Positions 1 to 11,189 are shown, numbered from the stretch's first letter. The stretch: 64,000 bases of DNA from Mycobacterium heckeshornense (GCF_016592155.1 NZ_AP024237.1:1116001-1180000); one strand, 5' to 3'. Numbers and translations: made by a program. Notes: generated by a model from the sequence alone, not told the origin.

Positions 1-1
1 C

Positions 2-1431
<1,430 letters not shown>

Positions 1432-1439
1432 CGGGCGGC

Positions 1440-2237
1440 TCAGCGCAGCACTCGGGTGATGTGTTCGACGAATTCCGTGCAGGATTGATACCGCAGTTCG
1501 GGATCTCGCGACATCGCCTTGGCGACCGCGGCGTCGAAGGCGCGCGGCAGCCACGTGGCTTTACGTGACATGCGTGGGGGGATACCACGTAGATGAGCGT
1601 CCACCAGCTCCGCGGCGGTATCTGGGGTGAATGGCGGTGCGCCGGTGATCAGTTCCACCGCTGAACAAGCCAGCGCGTATTGGTCTGTCGCCGCTGTGGG
1701 TGCGTATCCACGCAGCACCTCTGGAGCGGCATACGACAGCGAGGCCTGCAGGTTCTTGGGCCGCCGAAACACATCCTCGACGACTGCGTGCGCCACCCCG
1801 AAGTCGACCAGCACCGCTCCAGTCCGCGAAAAATCGTTTGCCACAAGGATATTGGCTGGCTTGACGTCGGCGTGCACGATACCACAACGGTGGATGTAAT
1901 CCAGGGCGTCGGAAATCTGGGCAAGCGCGGCCAGGCGTTGTTCCAGTCGTTGCAGCCGCGTCGATTTGCCGCCGTCGACGAATTGCATCGCCAGCCAATG
2001 CGGTCTGTGCGCGTAGACCTCGACGATGTGGGGATGGCCGAGTCGACGCGCGAACTCGAATTCGCGGTTTAGCCGCGCGCGTTCCGGAGCAGTCCGGTGG
2101 TCCTCGCTGAGGATTTTCAGGGCCACCACCTGGTCGGGATGCTCGCGGTCATGCGCCTGGTAGACGATGGCCGAGCCGCCCCGGCCAACTTCTCTGTCCA
2201 GGACGTAGCCGTCGAAGGTCTCGCCGGCGTCGAGCAT
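1440..2237 (-). CDS. Soluble Ser/Thr protein kinase, non-RD type
   Basis: A 265-residue protein that is almost only a Hanks-type kinase domain. It has the glycine loop GRGGSAIVY (about 18-26), Lys41 in VALKIL, catalytic HADVKPANIL (122-131), DFG (145-147) and APE (171-173). The usual HRD arginine is Ala, so it is a non-RD kinase and may not need activation-loop phosphorylation. No transmembrane segment or sensor domain is seen, so it should be cytosolic. The ATG at 2237 is chosen because it lies just before the kinase fold; the frame is open upstream to 2408, but that extension looks unlike protein and enters ispE. It is transcribed divergently from ispE. I do not recall a kinase gene at this position in M. 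tuberculosis. Substrates are unknown. Confidence 0.88.
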   Translation of the reverse strand: MLDAGETFDGYVLDREVGRGGSAIVYQAHDREHPDQVVALKILSEDHRTAPERARLNREFEFARRLGHPHIVEVYAHRPHWLAMQFVDGGKSTRLQRLEQRLAALAQISDALDYIHRCGIVHADVKPANILVANDFSRTGAVLVDFGVAHAVVEDVFRRPKNLQASLSYAAPEVLRGYAPTAATDQYALACSAVELITGAPPFTPDTAAELVDAHLRGIPPRMSRKATWLPRAFDAAVAKAMSRDPELRYQSCTEFVEHITRVLR

Positions 2238-2394
2238 GCCCTCAGAGTAGGGCGCGACCGGGTTTGATGGCCCGGCTCCGCATCGGGCTGTAGCAGGGCC
2301 CGCATTCTCGCCGGGCCAACGCCGGTGACGGCGTGCATCGTCGCAGGAACTCCTGTGGTTTGCCCGGTACCGGCGATAGTCTCGTGCGGTGCCA

Positions 2395-3345
2395 ATGGAC
2401 GGAAACACCGCTGCTCAGTGGGTGCCCACCGGATCGGTCACGGTCCGGGTGCCCGGAAAGGTCAACCTCTACCTGGCCGTTGGCGATCGCCGCGCCGACG
2501 GCTATCACGAGCTGACTACGGTGTTTCACGCCGTCTCGCTGGTCGATGAGGTCACTGTCCGCAACGCTGACGTGCTGTCACTCAAGGTCATTGGCGAAGG
2601 CGCCGACGAGGTGCCTGCGGACGAGCGCAACCTGGCTTGGCAGGCTGCCGAGCTGATGGCCGAGCATGTCGGTCGGGCACCGGATGTGTCGATCACGATC
2701 GACAAGTCCATTCCCGTTGCCGGTGGTATGGCGGGCGGCAGCGCCGACGCGGCGGCGGTTTTGGTCGGCATGAATGTGCTGTGGGAGCTCGGCGTGCCAC
2801 GCCGCGACCTGAATACCCTCGCCGCACGGCTGGGCAGCGACGTGCCGTTCGCGCTGCACGGCGGCACCGCGCTGGGAACCGGGCGCGGCGAGGAGCTGGC
2901 CACCGTGTTGTCGCGGAACACCTTCCACTGGGTGCTGGCGTTCGCCGACAGCGGCCTGTCGACCACCGCGGTCTTCGCCGAGCTCGACCGGCTGCGGAAA
3001 GCCGGGGCGCCGCCGCGACTCGGAGATCCCGGGCCTGTGCTGGCGGCGCTCGCCGCCGGTGATCCGCAGCAGTTGGCGCCGTTGCTCGGCAACGAGCTGC
3101 AAGCTGCAGCGGTGAGCTTGGATCCTTCGCTGCGCCGCGCGTTGCGTGCCGGTGAGGAGGCGGGCGCCTTGGCCGGAATCGTCTCCGGATCCGGGCCGAC
3201 GTGCGCGTTTTTGTGTTCGTCGGCGACGTCGGCGATCGACGTCGGCACCCAGCTATCCGGCGCCGGGGTCTGCCGCACGGTCCGCGTCGCGAGCGGGCCC
3301 GTGCACGGCGCCCGAGTGGTGCCTGCTCCTGTGACCGAGGTGTGA
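2395..3345 (+). CDS. ispE: 4-diphosphocytidyl-2-C-methyl-D-erythritol kinase IspE
   Basis: GHMP-family kinase of the MEP (non-mevalonate) isoprenoid pathway. It phosphorylates CDP-methylerythritol, leading to IPP/DMAPP for menaquinone, decaprenyl phosphate and carotenoids. Visible motifs are [12 protein letters not shown] (substrate side), the ATP-binding loop [15 protein letters not shown] near residue 107 and the C-terminal [12 protein letters not shown] motif 3. Start choice is uncertain: GTG at 2389, ATG at 2395 and GTG at 2422 are in frame. The last gives the N-terminus [12 protein letters not shown] known from M. tuberculosis, so the true protein may be nine residues shorter. No strong Shine-Dalgarno decides it. 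Confidence 0.95.
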   Translation: MDGNTAAQWVPTGSVTVRVPGKVNLYLAVGDRRADGYHELTTVFHAVSLVDEVTVRNADVLSLKVIGEGADEVPADERNLAWQAAELMAEHVGRAPDVSITIDKSIPVAGGMAGGSADAAAVLVGMNVLWELGVPRRDLNTLAARLGSDVPFALHGGTALGTGRGEELATVLSRNTFHWVLAFADSGLSTTAVFAELDRLRKAGAPPRLGDPGPVLAALAAGDPQQLAPLLGNELQAAAVSLDPSLRRALRAGEEAGALAGIVSGSGPTCAFLCSSATSAIDVGTQLSGAGVCRTVRVASGPVHGARVVPAPVTEV

Positions 3346-3661
3346 CCTGAGGCGCAAACCGTCCAATTGTTTGGTGGTTACTTAAGAGGAGCTTAAGATG
3401 TTCGGCGGTGATGACTAGCGGTCGAACAATGCGCCCAACCGCACCGCCCACCGGCACGTCCGGTGGGCGGTCGACCAGTCACCACAGCGACCGCGTTCTC
3501 GCTGACCGGCGACCCTCGCGCGAGGTCGCCGACGCATCACCGATTCGAGACACAACCGCTCCCCAATCGTGTGCGCGCCGCTACTGGGCATCACGCGCGA
3601 GCGCGGGGACCATGAAAATTCGGGCCTGGGCAGCGCCGGTGCCGGAAGCCAGGAGGGTGTC
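3346..3661. other. Intergenic region ispE-pks16 with repeated CTTAAG boxes
   Basis: A 316 bp gap. CTTAAG occurs at 3381-3386 and 3392-3397, one helical turn (11 bp) apart, with an AGAGGAG Shine-Dalgarno-like stretch between them. This is followed by a six-codon ORF (ATG at 3398, TAG at 3416). An 84-codon frame from 3411 overlaps the pks16 start by 4 bp, but its Ser/Arg/Thr/Pro-rich composition does not look like a real protein and it is not called. The boxes could be an operator for pks16; this is inference from spacing only. Confidence 0.35.
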
Positions 3662-5296
3662 GTGAGCAGGTTTACCGAGAAAATGTTCCGCAACGCTCAC
3701 GAGAGCCCGCGCGGCATGGTCACCGGGGAGCCGCACAACCCGGTTCGGCATACCTGGCGCGAGGTGCATGAGCGGGCCCGCCGGGTAGCCGGCGGGCTGG
3801 CGGCTAACGGCGTCGGCCACGGCGACGCGGTCGGCGTGCTTGTCGGCGCGCCGGTGGAGATCGCGCCGACGGCGCAGGGGCTGTGGATGCGCGGCGCCAG
3901 CCTGACCATGCTGCATCAGCCCACCCCGCGCACCGATCTCGCGGTATGGGCGCAGGACACGACGACCGTGGTCGACATGATCGAGGCCAAAGCGGTCATC
4001 GTTTCCGACCCCTTCATGGGAGCCGCGCCGGTGCTGCAGGAACGCGGAGTTCGCGTGCTGACCGTCGAGCAGTTGCTGGCCGCTGACCCGATCGACCCGA
4101 TCGACACCGACGAGGACGATCTGGCGCTGATGCAGCTGACGTCGGGCTCGACCGGCTCGCCCAAGGCCGTGCAGATCACCCACCGCAACGTGTACTCCAA
4201 CGTCGAGGCCATGTTCGTCGGCGTCAAGTACGACCTTGAGACCGACGTGATGATCAGCTGGCTGCCGTGCTTTCACGACATGGGCATGATCGGCTTTTTG
4301 ACCGTGCCGATGTACTTCGGCGCCGAGCTGGTCAAGGTCACCCCGATGGACTTTTTGCGTGACACGCTGCTGTGGGCCAAGCTGATCGACAAGTACAAGG
4401 GCACGTTTATCTGCGGGCCGAATTTTGCCTATTCACTGTTCGCCAAGCGGTTGCGTAAGCAGGCCAAGCCCGGCCAGTTCGACCTGTCGACCCTGCGGAT
4501 TGCGATGTCGGGGGCCGAACCGGTGGATCCTGCCGACGTCGAAGACCTGATCGACGCGGGCCGGCCGTTCGGCCTGCGCCCGGAGGCCATCCTGCCCGCG
4601 TACGGCATGGCGGAAACCACGCTGGCGGTGTCGTTCTCGCCGGTTGGACAGGGACTGATCGTCGACGAGGTGGACGCCGACCTGCTGGCTGCGCTGCGTC
4701 GCGCGGTGCCGGCCACCAAGGGCAATGTTCGCCGGCTGGCTTCGCTGGGGCCGGTGCTCGACGGGATCGAGGCCCGCGTCGTCGACGAGGACGGCAACGT
4801 GCTGCCGCCCCGCGGCGTCGGGGTGATCGAGTTGCGCGGGGAGCCGATCACGCCCGGCTACATCACGATGGGCGGATTCATCCCGGCGCAGGACGAGCAC
4901 GGCTGGTACGACACCGGTGACCTCGGCTACATCACCGAAAACGGTCACATCGTGGTGTGCGGCCGGGTCAAGGACGTCATCATCATGGCCGGCCGCAACA
5001 TCTATCCCACCGACATCGAGCGCGCAGCTTGCCGGGTGGAAGGCGTCCGGCCCGGTTGCGCGGTGGCCGTGCGCCTCGACGCCGGGCACTCGCGGGAGAC
5101 GTTCGCCGTCGCGGTCGAGTCCAACGCCTACGACGACCCGGCCGAAGTGCGTCGTATCGAGCATCAGGTCGCCCACGAGGTTGTCGCCGAGGTCGACGTG
5201 CGGCCCCGCAACGTCGTCGTGCTGGGACCCGGCACCATTCCCAAGACGCCGTCGGGCAAGCTGCGCCGGGCCAATTCCGTCACACTGGTCACGTAG
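3662..5296 (+). CDS. pks16: Acyl-CoA/acyl-AMP ligase-like protein Pks16
   Basis: A 544-residue member of the adenylate-forming (FadD/FAAL-like) superfamily; the name pks16 is historical and no ketosynthase is present. Visible are the ATP/AMP motif [18 protein letters not shown] (about 160), [13 protein letters not shown] typical of FAAL-type enzymes, [18 protein letters not shown] (A8 region), [20 protein letters not shown] and a C-terminal [10 protein letters not shown] with the likely catalytic Lys. It probably activates a fatty acid as acyl-AMP for lipid synthesis; the substrate is unknown. GTG at 3662 is chosen because it gives the M. tuberculosis N-terminus SRFTEKMF and is preceded by an AGGAGGG ribosome site. 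It converges with pth. Confidence 0.92.
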   Translation: MSRFTEKMFRNAHESPRGMVTGEPHNPVRHTWREVHERARRVAGGLAANGVGHGDAVGVLVGAPVEIAPTAQGLWMRGASLTMLHQPTPRTDLAVWAQDTTTVVDMIEAKAVIVSDPFMGAAPVLQERGVRVLTVEQLLAADPIDPIDTDEDDLALMQLTSGSTGSPKAVQITHRNVYSNVEAMFVGVKYDLETDVMISWLPCFHDMGMIGFLTVPMYFGAELVKVTPMDFLRDTLLWAKLIDKYKGTFICGPNFAYSLFAKRLRKQAKPGQFDLSTLRIAMSGAEPVDPADVEDLIDAGRPFGLRPEAILPAYGMAETTLAVSFSPVGQGLIVDEVDADLLAALRRAVPATKGNVRRLASLGPVLDGIEARVVDEDGNVLPPRGVGVIELRGEPITPGYITMGGFIPAQDEHGWYDTGDLGYITENGHIVVCGRVKDVIIMAGRNIYPTDIERAACRVEGVRPGCAVAVRLDAGHSRETFAVAVESNAYDDPAEVRRIEHQVAHEVVAEVDVRPRNVVVLGPGTIPKTPSGKLRRANSVTLVT

Positions 5297-5324
5297 GGTT
5301 CGCGCCGCATCGCGCCGAGCAGTA

Positions 5325-5396
5325 GGGCGGCGAGCAGACGCAGAATCGCACACGCGGGGCGCGCGCAGTGCGATTCTGCGTCTGCTCGCGCCGCCC
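5325..5396. terminator. Long inverted repeat between convergent pks16 and pth
   Basis: Arms at 5325-5350 and 5369-5396 are reverse complements over about 25 bp (GGGCGGCG/AGCAGACGCAGAATCGCA, with a two-base bulge) around an 18 base loop. It lies between two stop codons and probably ends transcription from both sides, although there is no U-tract. A degenerate relative (GGGCGAGCAGACGC) follows fadD14 at about 49106. Confidence 0.7.
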
Positions 5397-5406
5397 TCGC
5401 GCGCAT

Positions 5407-5982
5407 TTACCAGGCGTGAACGACGTTCTGCGCCGGTTCTAGCCCCAACTCGATAAGCAGCTCCGTGGCGTCGGCGGCCTGCTCGCATATTGTCGGCACC
5501 TCGGCGCGCTCAGCTGGGGTGAAGTTCTCCAACACGAAGGCGGCCGGATCTTTGCGTCCCGGTGGACGCCCGATCCCGATGCGCACCCGCTGAAAGTCTT
5601 TGGTGCCCAACGCCGCAGCCACCGAGCGTAGCCCGTTGTGGCCGCCTTCGCCGCCACCGAGCTTGAGCCGGATGCGGCCGAAGTCCAAGTCGAGGTCGTC
5701 GTGGATGACCACGATGTCGGCGGGCGGCACCGAGTAGAACTTGGCCAGCGGTGCGACTTGGCGACCCGAGTCGTTCATGTAGCTGCGCGGTTTGGCCAGC
5801 ACCACCGAGCAGCCGGCGAGCCGGCCGGTGACGATGTCGGCGCCGGAACGCTTGTGCGTCTTGAACGTTGAGCCCAGTCGCGCGGCAAGCCGATCGGCGA
5901 CCAGGTATCCGAGGTTGTGCCGGGTCCGGGCATAGTTCGGTCCCGGGTTGCCAAGGCCGACCACCAACAGGGGTTCGGCCAT
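5407..5982 (-). CDS. pth: Peptidyl-tRNA hydrolase
   Basis: A 191-residue protein of standard Pth length. It hydrolyses peptidyl-tRNA released from stalled ribosomes, recycling tRNA. Motifs: [16 protein letters not shown] with catalytic His22, [21 protein letters not shown] with the catalytic Asp, [11 protein letters not shown] and RVRIGIGRP. It is the last gene of a minus-strand block and begins 3 bp after rplY stops, so it is translated from the same message. Confidence 0.97.
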   Translation of the reverse strand: MAEPLLVVGLGNPGPNYARTRHNLGYLVADRLAARLGSTFKTHKRSGADIVTGRLAGCSVVLAKPRSYMNDSGRQVAPLAKFYSVPPADIVVIHDDLDLDFGRIRLKLGGGEGGHNGLRSVAAALGTKDFQRVRIGIGRPPGRKDPAAFVLENFTPAERAEVPTICEQAADATELLIELGLEPAQNVVHAW

Positions 5983-5985
5983 GTG

Positions 5986-6651
5986 TTACTCGGACTCGGG
6001 TGCGGCGGCTTCGGCTTCTTCGGCGACCTCTTCCGGGGCTTCCTCGCGTTCCGGAATCTCGCCGGCACCTTCGGCCTCCAGCTCCTCGGCGGTCGGTGCG
6101 TTCACGACATTGACGACCAGCAGCTCCGGATCTGACACCAGGGTGACGCCCCGCGGCAGCGCTATCTGTCCGGCGGTGAACTGGGTGCCGGGCTGGGCGT
6201 CCTGGACGGAGACGGTCAGCTGCTCGGGGATGGACAGCGCCTCGGCCTCGATCTCGACGGTGCTGGTCTCCTGGGTGACCAGGGTGCCGGACGCGGGCTC
6301 ACCCTCGACCTCGACGGTCACTTCGACGACGACTTTCTCGCCGCGGCGCACCAGCAGCAGGTCGGCGTGCTGGATGGTGTGCCGGATCGGGTGGACGTCG
6401 ATCGCCTTGGTCAGCGCTAGCTGCTCCTTACCGTCGACGTTGAGGGTCAGCACAGCGTTGGTGCCGGAATGGCGCAGCACCGCGGCGAATTCGTTACCGG
6501 GCAGCTCCAGATGCTGCGGATCGCTGCCGTGACCGTAGAGGACCGCCGGGATCTTGCCGGCGCGTCGCGCCCGGCGAGATGCGCCTTTGCCGGTCTGGCT
6601 TCGCACCGAGGCGGTCAGCTGATTGGTTGTCGAACCGGCGGATTTAGCCAT
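5986..6651 (-). CDS. rplY: 50S ribosomal protein L25 (CTC/TL5 family)
   Basis: A 221-residue long-form L25 with an N-terminal 5S-rRNA-binding domain ([30 protein letters not shown]), a C-terminal beta CTC domain and an acidic Glu/Ala-rich tail of about 35 residues. ATG at 6651 is chosen because it follows an AGGAG ribosome site 8 bases upstream and gives the MAKS start of the family; an upstream in-frame ATG at 6729 would add 26 atypical residues. It pairs with pth in a translation operon, as in other actinobacteria. Confidence 0.96.
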   Translation of the reverse strand: MAKSAGSTTNQLTASVRSQTGKGASRRARRAGKIPAVLYGHGSDPQHLELPGNEFAAVLRHSGTNAVLTLNVDGKEQLALTKAIDVHPIRHTIQHADLLLVRRGEKVVVEVTVEVEGEPASGTLVTQETSTVEIEAEALSIPEQLTVSVQDAQPGTQFTAGQIALPRGVTLVSDPELLVVNVVNAPTAEELEAEGAGEIPEREEAPEEVAEEAEAAAPESE

Positions 6652-6780
6652 GGTGTCGCTCCTGTGGTGGTCGGGCACGGCCAGCATCGCGACAACCAGA
6701 AGGTCCCCGTCGATAACGGCGGCCGGCACAATTGGCGGCCACCCTCGCCGTGACGCCCGACAGGGTAGCGCATCGGCGGG

Positions 6781-7647
6781 TCAGAGCGGAAACTTGACGC
6801 CGGTGAGCTGCTCGGACAGCTCCCACAGCGCGGCGGCGGTGCTGTCTTGCCGCGCTCGGCGGCTGCGGCCGACGGGCTGGGTGCGGCCGACCATGCCGAA
6901 CCGTGGCCCCACGAAAGTGTCGCCCGGCAAATCCTGAGACGCGGCATACAGGGTCTGGCGGGCACCGAATTCCGGGTCGGTGGCGAAGAATCGGTTGCCG
7001 AGCGCCATCAGTGCGTCTTCCACCCGGTGGCCGGATCGTCCCTGAAGATTGGTGCGCGAATAACCCGGATGGGCAGCCAGCGCGCGCAGGGATGAGCCCA
7101 CCGAATCCAGGCGCCGCTGCAGTTCGCGGGTGAACAATAGGTTGGCGAGTTTCGACTGGCCGTAGGCCAGCCACCGCGAGTACTGCCGGGACTGCCAGTT
7201 GAAGTCGGTCAGGCTGATGCGGCCGATCCGGTGGAACACCGACGAGATGGTCACCACGCGGTCGGTGAGCACAGGCAGCAGCAGATTCGTCAGCGCGAAA
7301 TGGCCGAGGTGATTCGTGCCGACCTGACTTTCGAAGCCGTCCACGGTCCTGGCCTCCGGGGTGGCCATGATGCCGGCGTTGTTGATCAGCACGTCGACGG
7401 TGTCGATGGTGTCGGCGAAAGCCCGCACCGAGGCCAAATCCTGCAGGTCGAGTGGGCGCACCTCGACCCGCCCGGTCATCTGCCGCGCGGCCGCATCGCC
7501 TTTGTCGGTGTTGCGCACGGCAAGGATGACCCGGGCGCCGACCCGGGCCAATTCGCGGGCCGTGATCGCCCCCAGGCCGCTGTTGGCACCGGTGACGATG
7601 ACCGTGCGCCCGGCGAATGACGGCAGCTCTGCGGCGGTCCACCCCAT
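6781..7647 (-). CDS. Short-chain dehydrogenase/reductase
   Basis: A 288-residue classical/extended SDR. Visible are the cofactor motif TGANSGLG (about 19-26), NNAG (about 89), the catalytic Ser in TISSVFHR and the YGQSK (YxxxK) pair. An Arg a few residues after the glycine motif (AVRNTDKGD) hints at NADP(H). The C-terminal third is typical of retinol-dehydrogenase/protochlorophyllide-reductase-like mycobacterial SDRs of unknown substrate. It lies between rplY and lpqT on the same strand; I do not recall an SDR here in M. tuberculosis, so it may be a lineage insertion or a loss there. Substrate cannot be inferred. Confidence 0.88.
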   Translation of the reverse strand: MGWTAAELPSFAGRTVIVTGANSGLGAITARELARVGARVILAVRNTDKGDAAARQMTGRVEVRPLDLQDLASVRAFADTIDTVDVLINNAGIMATPEARTVDGFESQVGTNHLGHFALTNLLLPVLTDRVVTISSVFHRIGRISLTDFNWQSRQYSRWLAYGQSKLANLLFTRELQRRLDSVGSSLRALAAHPGYSRTNLQGRSGHRVEDALMALGNRFFATDPEFGARQTLYAASQDLPGDTFVGPRFGMVGRTQPVGRSRRARQDSTAAALWELSEQLTGVKFPL

Positions 7648-7689
7648 GGCAGATACGGTAACGCGGCCAAGGCGCCGCGCTGCCGCGAG

Positions 7690-8343
7690 CTATTTGGCCG
7701 CGACCGTGAATCCCGCGATGATCATCTCGATGTCCGACGCCTGCGGGAAGGCCTGGTCGGCCAGGCTGGTGATCGTGAGCTGAACCAGATAAGGCTGTTT
7801 CGCCGGGGGAGAGCCGGTAGCGATGACGACCCGGTTCCACCCGTGCAACCGTTTGCCGCCCAGGTCGTAGCTGCCCTCGATCATCGACGACGGAAAGCCG
7901 TGAAAGTCCGCCGTGGAGGCGTTGAGCTTCCTGAAATTCTCTGTGCGCTCGGCATCGGCGTTGGCGTGCTTGATCACATCGGCGGTGTCGAAATCCCCGC
8001 GCAACTTGAACACCATCAGCATCGCGATCGGGTAGCTGCCATTTTTTGCAATGGCCTGCGTGGCTGGCGTGATGCTGGGATTGCTGAATTTCTCCCAGCC
8101 CGGCGGGGTGGGGATCGACACCGCCAAATCGGTGAGCGTGTCAGGGGCCACCTGCTCACCGGTGACGCCGACGCTCTCCAGGTATTTCCCGAGCGGCTCG
8201 GGCGTCGCAGTCGTTGTCAGGGTGGTGGAGGTCGTCGTGGTCGTCGTCCAAATCGACTGGTAGTCGGGCTCTTTCGCACTGCAGCTGACCGCCGCCAGCA
8301 CGAAAATCAGGACGGCGACCCCCCTCCGGGCAGGCACCGTCAC
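7690..8343 (-). CDS. lpqT: Lipoprotein LpqT
   Basis: A 217-residue lipoprotein precursor. A short basic start, a hydrophobic stretch and a lipobox ending at Cys21 (LAAVSC) predict lipid attachment and outer-face membrane anchoring. After the Cys is a Thr-rich linker (a run of Thr at about 33-46), then a LpqN/LpqT-type domain of the mycobacterial cell-envelope lipoprotein family. The start is GTG at 8343; its GTGA overlaps the stop of the ArsC-like gene, so translation is coupled. Molecular role is unproven. Confidence 0.9.
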   Translation of the reverse strand: MTVPARRGVAVLIFVLAAVSCSAKEPDYQSIWTTTTTTSTTLTTTATPEPLGKYLESVGVTGEQVAPDTLTDLAVSIPTPPGWEKFSNPSITPATQAIAKNGSYPIAMLMVFKLRGDFDTADVIKHANADAERTENFRKLNASTADFHGFPSSMIEGSYDLGGKRLHGWNRVVIATGSPPAKQPYLVQLTITSLADQAFPQASDIEMIIAGFTVAAK

Positions 8344-8696
8344 AGAATCTCGTGCACCGCGTCGATCGGACGAGCCAGTCGAGTGCCCTTGGGTGTCATC
8401 ACGAACGGCCGCTGGATCAGGATGGGATGTTCGGCCATTGCGTCGAGCAGCTCGTCGTCGCTGGCGTCGGCAAGGCTAAGTTCGGTGTACAGCGGCTCAC
8501 GGGTACGCACCGCGGCACGCACATCGATGCCGGCGTCGCGAATCATCTTCGCCAGCTGCTCTCGCGACGGAGGCGTCTTCAAATACTCGACAATAGTTGG
8601 CTCGATGCCCTTGTCGCGCAACAACTCCAGTGTTTTACGCGACGTACTGCATTTGGGGTTGTGGTAGATGACGGTGTCGGTCGAAGTGCCGGGCAT
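8340..8696 (-). CDS. ArsC/Spx-family thioredoxin-fold protein (arsenate reductase-like)
   Basis: A 118-residue protein of the glutaredoxin-coupled ArsC family. It has the active-site motif NPKCSTSRKTL with Cys16, and a later segment NPxIxxRP-like (ILIQRPFVMTPKG) that holds the arsenate-site Arg in ArsC enzymes. It may reduce arsenate, or act as a general thiol oxidoreductase; no arsenic genes are nearby, so the role is open. It starts immediately after the prs stop (TAA-ATG, zero gap) and its stop overlaps the lpqT start, so it is embedded in the prs-lpqT operon. I do not recall it at this place in M. tuberculosis. Confidence 0.88.
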   Translation of the reverse strand: MPGTSTDTVIYHNPKCSTSRKTLELLRDKGIEPTIVEYLKTPPSREQLAKMIRDAGIDVRAAVRTREPLYTELSLADASDDELLDAMAEHPILIQRPFVMTPKGTRLARPIDAVHEIL

Positions 8697-9677
8697 TTAC
8701 GCGTCTCCGTCGAACAATCCTGTCACTGAACCGTTTTCGAAGACCGCGCGGATGGTGCTGGCCAGCAGGGGAGCGATCGACAACACCGTCAGTTGCGGGA
8801 ACCGCTTGGTCTCGTCGATCGGCAGCGTGTTGGTGACGATCACCTCACGGGCTCCGCACTGGGCCAGCAGTTTCGGAGCAGGATCGGACAACACGCCGTG
8901 GGTGGCGGCGACGATCACGTCTCCGGCGCCGTCGTCCTTCAGCAGCGGCACAGCGGCGGCGATGGTGCCACCGGTGTCGATCATGTCGTCGATCAGGATG
9001 CAGGTCTTGCCGGCGACCTCGCCGACGACGCGGTTGGACTTCACCTGGTTAGGCACCCGTGGGTCGCGGGTCTTGTGGATGAAGGCCAGCGGAACGCCAC
9101 CCAGCGAGTCGGCCCACTTCTCGGCGATGCGCACCCGGCCGGAGTCGGGGGAGACGACCACCATGTCGTGGCCGCTGTAGTTGTCCTTGATGTAGCCGGT
9201 CAGCAGATTCTGCGCGCGCATGTGATCGACCGGGCCGTCAAAGAAGCCCTGGATCTGGTCGGTGTGCAGGTCCACCGTCACGATTCGGTCGGCCCCGGCG
9301 GTCTTGAGCAGGTCGGCGACCAGCCGCGCCGAGATCGGCTCGCGGCCGCGGTGTTTTTTGTCCTGGCGGGCGTACGGGTAGAACGGCACGACGGCGGTGA
9401 TCCGCTTGGCGCTGCCCCGCTTGAGCGCGTCGAGCATGATCAGCTGTTCCATCAGCCACTTGTTCAGCGGCGCCGGATGCGACTGCAGCACGAACGCGTC
9501 GCAGCCGCGCACCGACTCGTGGTAGCGCACGAAGATCTCGCCGTTGGCGAAGTCCCGGGCAGTCTGCGCGGTCACGTGGACGTCGAGCTCCTTGGCCACC
9601 TGCTCGGCCAGTTCGGGGTGCGCACGACCCGCGAACAACATCAGATTTTTGCGGTTGTCGGTCCAGTCGTGGCTCAC
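8697..9677 (-). CDS. prs: Ribose-phosphate pyrophosphokinase
   Basis: A 326-residue PRPP synthetase, which makes PRPP from ribose-5-phosphate and ATP for purines, pyrimidines, His, Trp, NAD and, in mycobacteria, decaprenyl-phosphoryl arabinose. Visible are FANGEIFVRYHESVRG, the flexible-loop and ATP segment YARQDKKHRGREPISA, DLHTDQIQGFF and the PRPP-binding loop CILIDDMIDTGGT. The length is normal. It follows glmU (54 bp gap) on the minus strand and runs directly into the ArsC-like gene. Confidence 0.96.
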   Translation of the reverse strand: MSHDWTDNRKNLMLFAGRAHPELAEQVAKELDVHVTAQTARDFANGEIFVRYHESVRGCDAFVLQSHPAPLNKWLMEQLIMLDALKRGSAKRITAVVPFYPYARQDKKHRGREPISARLVADLLKTAGADRIVTVDLHTDQIQGFFDGPVDHMRAQNLLTGYIKDNYSGHDMVVVSPDSGRVRIAEKWADSLGGVPLAFIHKTRDPRVPNQVKSNRVVGEVAGKTCILIDDMIDTGGTIAAAVPLLKDDGAGDVIVAATHGVLSDPAPKLLAQCGAREVIVTNTLPIDETKRFPQLTVLSIAPLLASTIRAVFENGSVTGLFDGDA

Positions 9678-9731
9678 GTGCTGCCCCCGCCGTTGGGATC
9701 GAGTGGTGGCCTAATACTAAGGAGGAAAACG

Positions 9732-11189
9732 TCAAGGTGTCTGATCGGGCCGCCGCTGTGCCTTTTCTGCCGCCCGCGCGGCGGCGCTGCCCGGTCGTTT
9801 GCGTAGCACCCAGCCCTCGATGTTGCGCTGCGGACCGGCCGACACGGCCAACGCCCCGGGCGGGACGTCGTGGCGCACCACCGTGCCGGCACCGGTGTAG
9901 GCGCCGTCACCCACGGTGACCGGCGCGACGAACATGGTGTCGGAGCCGGTGCGCACGTGGGAGCCGATCCTGGTGCGCTGCTTGGTCTCGCCGTCGTAGT
10001 TGACGAAAACGCTGGATGCGCCGATATTGCTGTGCTCGCCGATGTCGGCGTCACCGACGTAGGTCAGATGCGGCACCTTGCTGCCGGTGCCAATGGTGCA
10101 GTTCTTGGCCTCGACGAACGCGCCCAGTTTGCCGTCCGCGGCTAAGACGGTGCCGGGCCGCAGGTAGGCGAATGGGCCGACCACCGCGCCGTCACCGATC
10201 GACGCCGAAGTGCCGTGCGTGCGGATCACCGACGCACCGTCACCGACGGTGACGTCGGTCAAGGTGGTGTCGGGGCCGATGGTGCAGTGCCCGCCGATGC
10301 GGGTGCGGCCCAGTAGCTGCGTTCCGGGCAGGATCACGGTGTCGCGGCCGATGCTCACGTCGACGTCAATCCAGGTGGTGGCGGGGTCGATGACCGTGAC
10401 GCCGCCCAGCTGGTGTGCGGCGACGATACGGCGGTTGAGCTCCGCGGAAAGCTCGGCCAACTGAACCCGGTCGTTGACCCCGGCGACCAGCGCGCTGTCG
10501 TCGACGTGGCGGGCATGCACGGCCTGGCCGTCGCGGCGGACGATGGAGATCACGTCGGTCAGGTAGAGCTCGCGCTGGGCGTTGTCGGCGGACAGCCGGC
10601 CCAGTGCGGAACGCAGCGCCGCGATGTCGAAGGCGTAGACCCCGGCGTTGACTTCCCGGATCTCCCGCTGGGACGGTGTCGCGTCGGCTTGCTCGACGAT
10701 CGCGATCACTTCGTTGTCTTGGGTGCGCAGGACCCGGCCGTAACCGGTGGGATCGGCAAGCGTCGTGGTCAGCACGGTGACCGCTGCCGGGTGGGCGCGA
10801 TGGGTGGCGATCAGGTCGGCCAGCGTATCGGCGTCCAGCAGCGGAATGTCGGCCGAGGTGACGACGACGCCCCCGCTGTAGTCAGCCGGCAGCGCCGAGA
10901 GTCCACACAGCACGGCGTGTCCGGTCCCAAGCTGTTGGTCCTGCAGCGCCACGTCGATGGGGCGACCCAAGCTGTCGGCCAGTTCGGCGACCACGGGTGC
11001 GATCCGGTCGTGGTCGTGGCCCAACACGACGACCAGATGTTGCGGTGCGACCTTGGCGATCGAATACAGGCAATGGGCTAGCATGCTGCGCCCGGCGATG
11101 GTGTGCAGCACCTTGGGAGTGTCCGAGCGCATCCGGGTTCCGGCCCCCGCCGCCAAAACCAGGACCGCCGATTCGCCGTGTGTTGTCAT
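9732..11189 (-). CDS. glmU: Bifunctional GlmU: glucosamine-1-P acetyltransferase / GlcNAc-1-P uridyltransferase
   Basis: A 485-residue enzyme making UDP-GlcNAc for peptidoglycan and arabinogalactan linker. The N-terminal nucleotidyltransferase has [18 protein letters not shown]; a left-handed beta-helix of hexapeptide repeats forms the C-terminal acetyltransferase (for example [24 protein letters not shown]). The tail is shorter than in M. tuberculosis but ends in the same QTP. ATG at 11189 is used because it follows AGAGGTG and matches the family start; an upstream in-frame codon at 11231 would add 14 atypical residues. tRNA-Gln lies about 100 bp upstream on the same strand. Confidence 0.96.
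   Translation of the reverse strand: MTTHGESAVLVLAAGAGTRMRSDTPKVLHTIAGRSMLAHCLYSIAKVAPQHLVVVLGHDHDRIAPVVAELADSLGRPIDVALQDQQLGTGHAVLCGLSALPADYSGGVVVTSADIPLLDADTLADLIATHRAHPAAVTVLTTTLADPTGYGRVLRTQDNEVIAIVEQADATPSQREIREVNAGVYAFDIAALRSALGRLSADNAQRELYLTDVISIVRRDGQAVHARHVDDSALVAGVNDRVQLAELSAELNRRIVAAHQLGGVTVIDPATTWIDVDVSIGRDTVILPGTQLLGRTRIGGHCTIGPDTTLTDVTVGDGASVIRTHGTSASIGDGAVVGPFAYLRPGTVLAADGKLGAFVEAKNCTIGTGSKVPHLTYVGDADIGEHSNIGASSVFVNYDGETKQRTRIGSHVRTGSDTMFVAPVTVGDGAYTGAGTVVRHDVPPGALAVSAGPQRNIEGWVLRKRPGSAAARAAEKAQRRPDQTP

Noticed and set aside
3411..3665. 84-codon frame overlapping the pks16 start
   Set aside because: Ser/Thr/Arg/Pro-rich, no domain and no ribosome site of its own beyond the AGAGGAG near 3385; overlap with pks16 is probably chance.
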